A model generated the notes under the pieces. It ran no database searches. It was not told the origin of the DNA and saw only the letters and a list, made by a program, of their open reading frames with translations. The position numbers and the translations under genes were made by a program. A DNA stretch of 64,000 bases from Pseudomonas sp. PDM04 (GTDB taxonomy: Bacteria; Pseudomonadota; Gammaproteobacteria; Pseudomonadales; Pseudomonadaceae), in assembly GCF_014851765.1 (NCBI RefSeq), contig NZ_JACVAI010000003.1:310001-374000 (forward strand), in the 5' to 3' direction. Each line of letters starts with the position of its first letter. The stretch's first letter is position 1. Shown here piece by piece: positions 45,544 to 52,157 of the stretch.

Positions 45544-46471
45544 GTTGCGGGTCGGCGATCGTCAATGGACGGTGGCACCGGGCAGTAACCTGCTCGACGC
45601 CTTGAATCGAAACGGTGTGCCCGTTCCCTACAGTTGCCGCGCCGGCAGTTGCCACGCGTGTCTGGTGCAATGCACCCAGGGGTTGCCGGACGACAGCCGG
45701 CCCGATGCGCTGAGCGTTGAACAGCGTCAGCAGGGCTGGCGCCTGGCGTGCCAGTGTCAGGTGGTCGAGGACTTGCAGGTGCACGCCTTCGATCCGCTCG
45801 AGGACGGCCGCCCGGCCGAGGTGGCCGCCGTCGATTGGTTGAGCCGCGACGTGTTGCGCCTGCGCCTGACCCCGCAACGCCCGTTGCGCTACAGCGCCGG
45901 CCAGCACCTGGTGTTGTGGGCCGGTCAGGTGGCGCGTCCGTATTCGCTGGCCAGCCTGCCCGAAGAAGACCGCTTTCTGGAATTCCACCTCGATTGTCGC
46001 CAACCCGGCGCATTCAGCGATGCCGCGCGGCGGCTGCACATCGGCGACGGGATGCGCCTGGGCGAGTTGCGTGGCGGGGCCTTGCATTACGACCCCGACT
46101 GGCACACCCGGCCGCTCTGGCTGTTGGCGGCCGGGACCGGGCTCGGCCCGTTGTTCGGGGTCTTGCGCGAGGCCCTGCGCCAGGATCACCAGGGCGACAT
46201 CCGGGTGATTCACCTGGCCCATGACGCCGAGGCGCACTACCTGGCCAAGCCCCTGCAGGCCATGGCCGCCAGCCGCTCGAACCTGCACGTCGAGTTGTGG
46301 ACCGCGACCGAGTTGCCGGCGGCTTTGGCGCAACTGCGGCTTGTTTCCCGGCAAACCCAGGCCTTACTCTGCGGTTCCCCCGACAGCGTCGACGCCTTCG
46401 CCCGGCGCCTTTACCTGGCGGGACTGCCGCGCAACCAACTGCTGGCCGACGTCTTCCTGCCCCGCGGTTGA
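45536..46471 (+). CDS. Iron-sulfur flavoprotein reductase (2Fe-2S / FAD / NAD)
   Basis: A 311-residue electron-transfer protein. A plant-type 2Fe-2S ferredoxin domain forms residues 1-85 (Cys in CRAGSCHACLVQC and later LACQC), followed by an FAD-binding barrel with RPYSLASLP (near 145) and an NAD domain with LLAAGTGLGPLFGVL (near 200) and CGSPDSV. It overlaps sadC by 8 nt. The likely counterpart in PAO1 is PA4331. It would pass electrons from NAD(P)H to an unknown oxygenase or partner. Confidence 0.9.
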   Translation: MPELRVGDRQWTVAPGSNLLDALNRNGVPVPYSCRAGSCHACLVQCTQGLPDDSRPDALSVEQRQQGWRLACQCQVVEDLQVHAFDPLEDGRPAEVAAVDWLSRDVLRLRLTPQRPLRYSAGQHLVLWAGQVARPYSLASLPEEDRFLEFHLDCRQPGAFSDAARRLHIGDGMRLGELRGGALHYDPDWHTRPLWLLAAGTGLGPLFGVLREALRQDHQGDIRVIHLAHDAEAHYLAKPLQAMAASRSNLHVELWTATELPAALAQLRLVSRQTQALLCGSPDSVDAFARRLYLAGLPRNQLLADVFLPRG

Positions 46472-46500
46472 GCGCTGACTTCTCAGACGCGAGACCTTCC

Positions 46501-47250
46501 ATGACCGATGCCATCCAGATCGAACACGAACGCGGCCTGCTGACCCTGCGCCTGAACCGCCCCGACAAGAAAAACGCCCTGACCCGCGCCATGTACAGCC
46601 AGTTGGGCGACGCGCTGAAACAGGCAGACGCCGACCCGCAGGTCAATGCCGTGCTGATCACCGGCTCCAGTGAGTGCTTCACCTCCGGCAACGACATTGC
46701 CGACTTCCTCGAGCAACCCCCGAGTGCCCTCGACAGCCCGGTGTTCCGCTTCATGCTGGCCCTGCTCGATTGTCGCAAGCCGGTGGTGGCTGCCGTGGCC
46801 GGGGCCGCCGTGGGCATCGGCACGACGCTGCTGCTGCATTGCGACCTGGTGTACGTCAGTCGCGATGCGCGATTGCGCATGCCGTTCGTCAACCTCGGTC
46901 TGTGCCCGGAGTTCGGCTCCAGCCTGATCCTGCCGCGCCTGCTCGGGCACGCCAGGGCAGCCGAGTTATTGCTGCTCGGCGAAGGTTTCAATGGCGAGCA
47001 GGCGGCGGCCTGGGGCATTGCGTCCGAAGCCCTGGGCAGCGGCGAGGAGGCACTGGCCAAGGCCCGGGAGGTGGCACTGCGCTTCGACTCCCTGCCGCCG
47101 GAAGCCGTGCGCATCAGCAAACAACTGATGAAAGCTGCGGATCGCGAGCCGTTGCGCCGGGCGATAGAAGAGGAGGGGGCGTTGTTCATCCAGCGGCTGC
47201 GCTCGCCGGAAGCGTTGGCGGCGTTGTCGGGGTTTATCAATCGGCGTTGA
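46501..47250 (+). CDS. Enoyl-CoA hydratase/isomerase family protein
   Basis: A 249-residue crotonase-fold protein. Patterns: LNRPDKKNALTRAMY, AVLITGSSECFTSGNDIADF (oxyanion loop) and KPVVAAVAGAAVGIGTTLLLHCDLVY. The family glutamate is in LGLCPEFGSSL. It could be a hydratase or isomerase acting on acyl-CoA; the specific reaction is unclear. It follows the reductase gene by 29 bp, so sadC, reductase and hydratase probably form one operon, as in PAO1 PA4332-PA4330. Confidence 0.92.
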   Translation: MTDAIQIEHERGLLTLRLNRPDKKNALTRAMYSQLGDALKQADADPQVNAVLITGSSECFTSGNDIADFLEQPPSALDSPVFRFMLALLDCRKPVVAAVAGAAVGIGTTLLLHCDLVYVSRDARLRMPFVNLGLCPEFGSSLILPRLLGHARAAELLLLGEGFNGEQAAAWGIASEALGSGEEALAKAREVALRFDSLPPEAVRISKQLMKAADREPLRRAIEEEGALFIQRLRSPEALAALSGFINRR

Positions 47251-47275
47251 GTCGTCATCGACTGTACCGGCCCTA

Positions 47276-47327
47276 TCGCGAGCAGGCTCGCTCCCACACC
47301 GGCAATCGAACGTGGGAGCGAGCCTTT
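47276..47327. repeat. REPIN (inverted REP pair)
   Basis: TCGCGAGCAGGCTCGCTCCC then, 15 nt on, GTGGGAGCGAGCC: two REPs in opposite direction between convergent genes. Confidence 0.85.
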
Positions 47328-47356
47328 CCATCCCTCTCACGGCGAGGCTTTACCGG

Positions 47357-48682
47357 TCATCCGCCGATCAGGCCCCGGGCGATGCATAACGTCCTTTCGA
47401 CGTCTGTGCTGTAGAAACTGGCGAACACAAAACTGCCGTCTTCTTCGAACACGACGGGCAGACGGGTGAATGAAAGCATGCCATCGAAACGAACGTACCC
47501 AGTGCCCTGGCCAAAGGTCGGGTCAATTTCCCCCTTGCTCAGAACCCGCGCGACCACCAGGTTATACCGCGAGCCGATCGAACCCACCATCAGCACATGG
47601 CCATCGGGCTGGGTCTTGCCCGCATACCAGCGCGTCGCCTCGCCGCCGAGACGGGTCTGCAGTGGCTGGGCGCCGTTGAACTGGATATTGAAGGTGCCGT
47701 CGCTTTCGAGACTGACCAGCAGGCCCGCGTTGACCTCGGTTTTGGCAAAACCCATACCCAACAGGCGCTTGTTGGGTTGGGTCGTCAGTTGTTGCAGCAC
47801 CAGCGATGTGTCGGGCAGTTGGCTGACGATCCTGTAGCCCTTGCCGTTGAACGTGGTATCGAATGTGCCGTCAGCATTGAGCTGGACGAGCAGCGCTTCG
47901 TTTTCATTGGGCGGGTAAGACACATAGCCGGCGACAACGTACTTGCCCTCATCGGTTCGCAGGAGACTGAGTAGATCCGTTTCAGGCGTCTCGGGGATGT
48001 CGATGATGGTGAAACCCGACTGGTTGAACGTCGGGTCGAGGTTGCCTCGCTCATCGATTCTCAGGATGTACCCGAAATCCTTCTGCATGGACTGCGAATT
48101 GCGAATCAGCAGGACCTTGTTGTCGGGCAAAGGCAATGAGTGCGCTTGAGCGGTGCCGGCGTCGGACCTTTTATCGGCGGGCGGGTCGGACTCGGCATCG
48201 TTGGCAAGCGGAGGCAAGGTGATCACCGAAATACCGTTCCTTGAGTAACGGGTATCGAGGCTGCCGTCTGCATTCAGTCTGGCCAATGCGCTTTTCCAGA
48301 TGCCGTTTTTATCGATGAGCTCGCCGACCACCAGTATTTTCTTCTCGCCCTCGATGTTTTGGATGACGATCTCATCGCCGTAAGAGTGGGTGATATAGCC
48401 ACTTGCCTTTTGGAACACGCCCCTGGCATAGCCATTGGTACCAAACCCGGTGTCCAGTTCACCCTGTCGAGTCAGGTGGAAACACCCGTATTCGAACATG
48501 CCGTTGCGGTTCATCAACGAGCAGGAGCAGTAATAGCTTCCATCCGCGTCGCGAGTGATGCCACTGATGACGACTTTTTGATCGGATGGATCAGGCAGTG
48601 GAGGGGTAAACAGACCGTCGACGCCAAAAGTCGGGTCTATCTGTCCGGCATGGGTGCTTGAAAAGGTGCTTTCTGATTTCAC
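47357..48682 (-). CDS. Delta-60 repeat beta-propeller-like protein
   Basis: A 441-residue protein of at least seven degenerate repeats of about 60 residues, each carrying a DPTF/DTTF-type motif followed by G: IDPTFGVDG, LDTGFGTNG, LDTRYSRNG, LDPTFNQSG, FDTTFNGKG, FNIQFNG and IDPTFGQGTG. This is the delta-60 repeat family, thought to form beta-propellers. No signal peptide is seen. I prefer GTG at 48682 (GGGAG at 9 nt); a longer GTG start at 48766 would lie inside the shared regulatory motif. It sits between enoyl-CoA hydratase and pykA, which are adjacent in P. aeruginosa. A role with the Tc toxin is inferred from the motif. Confidence 0.75.
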   Translation of the reverse strand: MKSESTFSSTHAGQIDPTFGVDGLFTPPLPDPSDQKVVISGITRDADGSYYCSCSLMNRNGMFEYGCFHLTRQGELDTGFGTNGYARGVFQKASGYITHSYGDEIVIQNIEGEKKILVVGELIDKNGIWKSALARLNADGSLDTRYSRNGISVITLPPLANDAESDPPADKRSDAGTAQAHSLPLPDNKVLLIRNSQSMQKDFGYILRIDERGNLDPTFNQSGFTIIDIPETPETDLLSLLRTDEGKYVVAGYVSYPPNENEALLVQLNADGTFDTTFNGKGYRIVSQLPDTSLVLQQLTTQPNKRLLGMGFAKTEVNAGLLVSLESDGTFNIQFNGAQPLQTRLGGEATRWYAGKTQPDGHVLMVGSIGSRYNLVVARVLSKGEIDPTFGQGTGYVRFDGMLSFTRLPVVFEEDGSFVFASFYSTDVERTLCIARGLIGG

Positions 48683-48755
48683 TGGTGCTGCTCCCGGGTT
48701 GAACGCTTCAGGCGTTGGCTTGGCAGCGCTCAGAAGAGCAAATTCGAGGGGGCTT

Positions 48756-48779
48756 GTGACTGTCACATCTGACAGTCAC
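48756..48779 (-). promoter_or_regulatory. Shared Tc-regulon motif, copy 2 (delta-60 gene)
   Basis: GTGACTGTCA, CATC, TGACAGTCAC is a perfect 10-bp inverted repeat with the same core (CTGTCAGATGTGACAG on the coding strand, 48760-48775) as before TcB. It lies 77 nt before the preferred GTG start. Confidence 0.75.
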
Positions 48780-48802
48780 GACCAGCGGTGTCATTCAAGG
48801 TC

Positions 48803-48833
48803 AAAAAAAGCCCCGCCATTCACAGGGCGGGGC
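48803..48833. terminator. Rho-independent terminator of pykA
   Basis: Stem GCCCCGCC (48810-48817)/GGCGGGGC (48826-48833) with A7 to the left, giving T7 after the stem on the minus strand. Confidence 0.9.
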
Positions 48834-48858
48834 TTTGGTTTGACGGGCTACCGGTCAC

Positions 48859-50310
48859 TCAGACCATCGGGTCGCCCACGTGCAGGATCTTCATGCCGTT
48901 GGTGCCGCCGGTGGTGTGGTAGCTGTCGCCCTTGGTCAGGATGACCCAGTCGCCTTTTTCCACCACGCCACGCTTGACCAGCTCGTCGATTGCCTTCTGG
49001 CTCACTTCGTTCGGCGCGAGCGAAGCCGGGTCGAACGGAATGGTGTACACGCCACGGAACATTGCAGCGCGTGCCTGAGCTTCGCGGTGCGGGGTGAACG
49101 CGTAGATCGGCACCGACGAACGGATACGCGACATGATCAGCGGGGTATAGCCGCTTTCGGTCAACGCGATGATCGCCTTCACACCCGGGAAGTGGTTGGC
49201 GGTGTACATGGTGGCCAGTGCGATGCTTTCGTCACAGCGCGTGAACTCTTTGCCGATGCGGTGGCTGGAGGTCTTGCTGGTCGGGTGCTTTTCCGCGCCG
49301 ACGCAGATGCGCGCCATGGCCTGCACGGCTTCCAGCGGGTACAGACCGGCAGCACTTTCGGCCGAGAGCATCACGGCGTCGGTGTAGTCGAGCACGGCGT
49401 TGGCCACGTCGGACACTTCGGCACGGGTCGGCATCGGGTTCTGGATCATCGACTCCATCATCTGGGTCGCCACGATCACCGCCTTGTTGTGGCGACGTGC
49501 GTGCAGAATGATTTTCTTCTGGATGCCCACCAGCTCGGCGTCACCGATTTCCACACCCAGGTCACCACGGGCCACCATCACCGCGTCGGATGCCTTGATC
49601 AGGCCGTCGAGGGTTTCGTCGTCGGCCACGGCTTCGGCGCGTTCGATCTTCGCCACCAGCCAGGCGGTGCCGCCGGCCTCGTCGCGCAGTTGACGGGCAT
49701 ATTCCATGTCGGCAGCGTCACGCGGGAAGGACACGGCGAGGTAGTCGACTTCCATTTCCGCGGCGAGCTTGATGTCGGCCTTGTCCTTTTCGGTCAGGGC
49801 CGGGGCGGTCAGGCCACCGCCGCGACGGTTGATGCCCTTGTGGTCCGACAGCGGGCCACCAATGGTCACGACGCAATTGAGTTCGGTGGCGCTGGCGGTT
49901 TCGACGCGCATCACCACACGGCCGTCGTCGAGCAGCAGCTCGTCGCCCACGCCGCAATCCTTGACCAGGTCCGGGTAGTCGATGCCGACCACTTGCTGGT
50001 TGCCTTCGGTCAACGGATGGCTGGTGGAGAAGGTGAACCTGTCACCGATCTTCAGCTCGATCTTCTTGTTGGCGAATTTGGCGATACGGATCTTCGGGCC
50101 TTGCAGGTCACCCAGCAGGGCGACGAAGCGGCCGTGCTTGGCGGCGAGGTCACGCACCAGCTTCGCGCGAGCCTTGTGCTCGTCGGGCGTGCCGTGGGAA
50201 AAGTTCAGGCGGGCGACGTCCAGGCCAGCGAGGATCAGCTGTTCGAGAACTTCCGGCGAGTTACTGGCCGGGCCAAGGGTGGCGACGATTTTGGTACGAC
50301 GAGCGGACAT
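48859..50310 (-). CDS. pykA: Pyruvate kinase
   Basis: A 483-residue pyruvate kinase (phosphoenolpyruvate + ADP to pyruvate + ATP, last step of glycolysis/Entner-Doudoroff). Seen: RRTKIVATLGPASNS, ARLNFSHG, LGDLQGPKIRI, the active-site signature AKIERAEAVAD with catalytic Lys, MVARGDLGVEI, VIVATQMMESMI, and the C-terminal allosteric domain. It corresponds to PykA (PA4329). AGGAG precedes the ATG. It is flanked by two motif-bearing insert genes, the delta-60 gene downstream and the Ig-like gene divergent upstream. Confidence 0.97.
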   Translation of the reverse strand: MSARRTKIVATLGPASNSPEVLEQLILAGLDVARLNFSHGTPDEHKARAKLVRDLAAKHGRFVALLGDLQGPKIRIAKFANKKIELKIGDRFTFSTSHPLTEGNQQVVGIDYPDLVKDCGVGDELLLDDGRVVMRVETASATELNCVVTIGGPLSDHKGINRRGGGLTAPALTEKDKADIKLAAEMEVDYLAVSFPRDAADMEYARQLRDEAGGTAWLVAKIERAEAVADDETLDGLIKASDAVMVARGDLGVEIGDAELVGIQKKIILHARRHNKAVIVATQMMESMIQNPMPTRAEVSDVANAVLDYTDAVMLSAESAAGLYPLEAVQAMARICVGAEKHPTSKTSSHRIGKEFTRCDESIALATMYTANHFPGVKAIIALTESGYTPLIMSRIRSSVPIYAFTPHREAQARAAMFRGVYTIPFDPASLAPNEVSQKAIDELVKRGVVEKGDWVILTKGDSYHTTGGTNGMKILHVGDPMV

Positions 50311-50422
50311 GCAAAGACTCCTGAGTTCTAGCGCTGAGTGAGGCTACTATGCTCTTGGGGTGTAGTCATTGTTCATCTGCACTACTTATTCAATTGTTTT
50401 TGGGAACAAACAGGGCGCGTTA

Positions 50423-50451
50423 CCGTCCGTCGGCACTGGCAGTTCTAACAG
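50423..50451 (+). promoter_or_regulatory. Shared Tc-regulon motif, copy 3 (Ig-like gene)
   Basis: CTGGCAGTTCTAACAG (50436-50451) matches the motif with one change in the first half. The 16-mer CCGTCCGTCGGCACTG (50423-50438), overlapping its left end, is identical to one before the TcA gene. Distance to the ATG is 69 nt. Confidence 0.72.
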
Positions 50452-50520
50452 CTGGTGCGGCGCGCCCGCAGGGTGAAACTGGGGAACCGCCACACCGGGC
50501 GGTCTTCTGGAGACAACGCC

Positions 50521-50802
50521 ATGACGACGCAAGATGAAGAACCGGCAGTGATCATTTACCCGGCCGAGGGGGAACTGGTCACCAGTCCTTTCAAGATGCG
50601 CGGAACGGGGACACCCAACCGCAGAGCGAATGTTTTCGATATGCGCGACCATCTGAAACCGATGCTGACCACCAACGTTCGAGGTGACGGCACGTGGGAG
50701 GGCGAAGTGACCCTCAAGGGCCCGGAACGGTACAAGGTGTTCACCAAGGTGATGATTCCTGGCGGAGCGGCGGGGCCGACTCGGACATTTCTGGTGAACT
50801 GA
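50521..50802 (+). CDS. Small single Ig-like domain protein
   Basis: A 93-residue protein that looks like one bacterial Ig-like beta-sandwich: AVIIYPAEGELVTSPFKMRG, GDGTWEGEVTL, YKVFTKVMIPGG. The pattern is similar to the last two Ig-like units of the TcA N-terminal protein (PIITSPAYDSVVPLGSW, EANGHWRVQF, GRYECSAGLY). There is no signal peptide. GGAGA precedes the ATG at 50521. It shares its upstream motif and a 16-bp flank with the TcA gene 1.6 kb away. Possibly a detached accessory or binding domain for the toxin; no function is proven. Confidence 0.72.
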   Translation: MTTQDEEPAVIIYPAEGELVTSPFKMRGTGTPNRRANVFDMRDHLKPMLTTNVRGDGTWEGEVTLKGPERYKVFTKVMIPGGAAGPTRTFLVN

Positions 50803-50885
50803 GCACTTCCCACACGTTCACACCCATAGACGATTGAAGATTTGGCGCGGTGGGCCGATACAGAGCGCAAGACAGGAGAACCCCC

Positions 50886-51269
50886 ATGCGATTCGTGCCC
50901 ATTGCCGCCCTTGCCCTCGCCGTTATCAGCGTCACGGGCTGCACCCGTTGGTCGATGAACCACCATTTGAATAATGCCTACAGCGCCTATGACCGTGGCA
51001 ATTGCGAACAGGTGACGCTCGAATTGTCCAAGGTCGAACGCGCCAGCCGTGCCCGGTCTTACGTGTGGCCGGAAGTCTCGATGTTGCGTGGTTTGTGCCT
51101 GGAACGGCAAAAACTGTTTGTCGATGCGGGGCAAACCTACCAGTTCATCATCGCCTCTTATCCGCAAAGCGAGTACGCCTACCGTGCCCGGGCTCGCCTG
51201 GAGACCCTGCAGTCGCTGGGGCATTACCCGTTGCGCAGCCCCGCTGCGGTGCGTCCGACCCGCTTCTGA
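50886..51269 (+). CDS. Small TPR-like lipoprotein
   Basis: A 127-residue protein with a lipoprotein signal (MRFVPIAALALAVISVTGC, Cys at residue 19) and helical TPR-like sequence (HLNNAYSAYDRGNCEQVTLELS, then CLERQKLFVDAGQTYQFIIA and SEYAYRARARLETLQSLG). AGGAG precedes the ATG. It probably belongs to the ancestral pykA neighbourhood rather than the toxin set, since it lacks the motif. Function unknown. Confidence 0.82.
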   Translation: MRFVPIAALALAVISVTGCTRWSMNHHLNNAYSAYDRGNCEQVTLELSKVERASRARSYVWPEVSMLRGLCLERQKLFVDAGQTYQFIIASYPQSEYAYRARARLETLQSLGHYPLRSPAAVRPTRF

Positions 51270-51431
51270 TCACGCTGGTCATTCAAGGGTGGCCCAGCGG
51301 CGACGGTGAGCTATAGTCGAATAAACCGGTTGTGGAACGGGTTTCCCTTCCGAGGCAACACCTGTGATCGGCAGAAGTAAGCGGCAGCGACGTATGGACT
51401 GCCGCACCGGGATCGGGGAGAGCGCGCCGAG

Positions 51432-51484
51432 GCCTTTGCAGGCCGGCCCGTTCCGAAGCATGGGTGCGGCCCTGTCGAAGGGCC
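51432..51484 (+). other. Hairpins in the PilZ gene leader
   Basis: GGCCT-TTGC-AGGCC (51431-51444) and GGCCCT-GTCGA-AGGGCC (51468-51484) precede the PilZ gene, which has no clear ribosome site. They could control translation; a short attenuator is also possible. Confidence 0.4.
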
Positions 51485-51502
51485 CTGCATAGCGAATTCA
51501 GC

Positions 51503-51862
51503 ATGTTCACTGACCGCCGGATCGAGCGGCATCAACTGCCGTATTTTCTGAAAGTGTTCAACAGCGTTACCGACAAGCCAATCGGGTTCCTGGGCAACGT
51601 CTCCGAAGACGGGCTGATGCTCATCAGTCAGTTGCCGATGATGATTGGTGCCGATTTCGAGTTGCGCCTGAAGATCCCCATGGCCGATGGCTGCCAGCAG
51701 GTCATCGACTTCAGGGCCTGTTGCCTGTGGTGCCACGAGGACGCGACCCCCCGGCACTACGACGCCGGGTTCAGCCTGCAACGCGCACCGCCGGAGTTCG
51801 GCGACCTGGTGCAAGCGTTGAAACGCTACTTCAGTTTTCAGCCGATGCCTGCTTCGGCCTGA
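51503..51862 (+). CDS. PilZ domain protein
   Basis: A 119-residue PilZ-type protein. The first c-di-GMP contact is likely DRRIERHQ at residues 4-11 (RxxxR), and the barrel follows (NVSEDGLMLISQLPM, then FRACCLWCHEDATPRHYDAGFSL). The second motif is DxGxxL-like rather than DxSxxG (NVSEDG fits it as N/DxSxxG). c-di-GMP binding is plausible, linking it to bifA and sadC in the window. The start at 51503 lacks a good ribosome site. Confidence 0.78.
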   Translation: MFTDRRIERHQLPYFLKVFNSVTDKPIGFLGNVSEDGLMLISQLPMMIGADFELRLKIPMADGCQQVIDFRACCLWCHEDATPRHYDAGFSLQRAPPEFGDLVQALKRYFSFQPMPASA

Positions 51863-51886
51863 GTATTGCGGTGCAAGGCCTGACGC

Positions 51887-51960
51887 CTTCGCGAGCAAGC
51901 CCGCTCCCTCAGAGATGAACGCCCTGACATCCTGTCGGAGCGAGCCCGGCTTGCCGGTGA
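51887..51960. repeat. Degenerate REPIN
   Basis: TTCGCGAGCAAGCCCGCTCC and, inverted, CGGAGCGAGCCCGGCTTGCC, between the PilZ and TcA genes. Confidence 0.6.
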
Positions 51961-52036
51961 AGTGTTAGCCAGCACATCGCAGAACCATCTGAACCCTCCC
52001 CTGAAGCCTGCCCCCTCTTCGGCGTATTGCTACGTG

Positions 52037-52065
52037 CCGTCCGTCGGCACTGTCAGTTCTCACAG
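52037..52065 (+). promoter_or_regulatory. Shared Tc-regulon motif, copy 4 (TcA operon)
   Basis: CTGTCAGTTCTCACAG (52050-52065), overlapped on its left by CCGTCCGTCGGCACTG (52037-52052), 92 nt before the TcA ATG. Same orientation to the gene as the other three copies. Confidence 0.75.
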
Positions 52066-52157
52066 GTGTGGCGTTTCCCTGGGTCAGCGTAAAAAGGTCG
52101 TGCAAACCAACGACCCTCAGCGCACACCCGACGCCGTCCCTGGCAGGGAGAACCACG

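Noticed and set aside
48683..48766. Longer delta-60 protein starting at GTG 48766
   Set aside because: That start lies within the shared palindromic motif and has no ribosome site; GTG 48682 has GGGAG in front.
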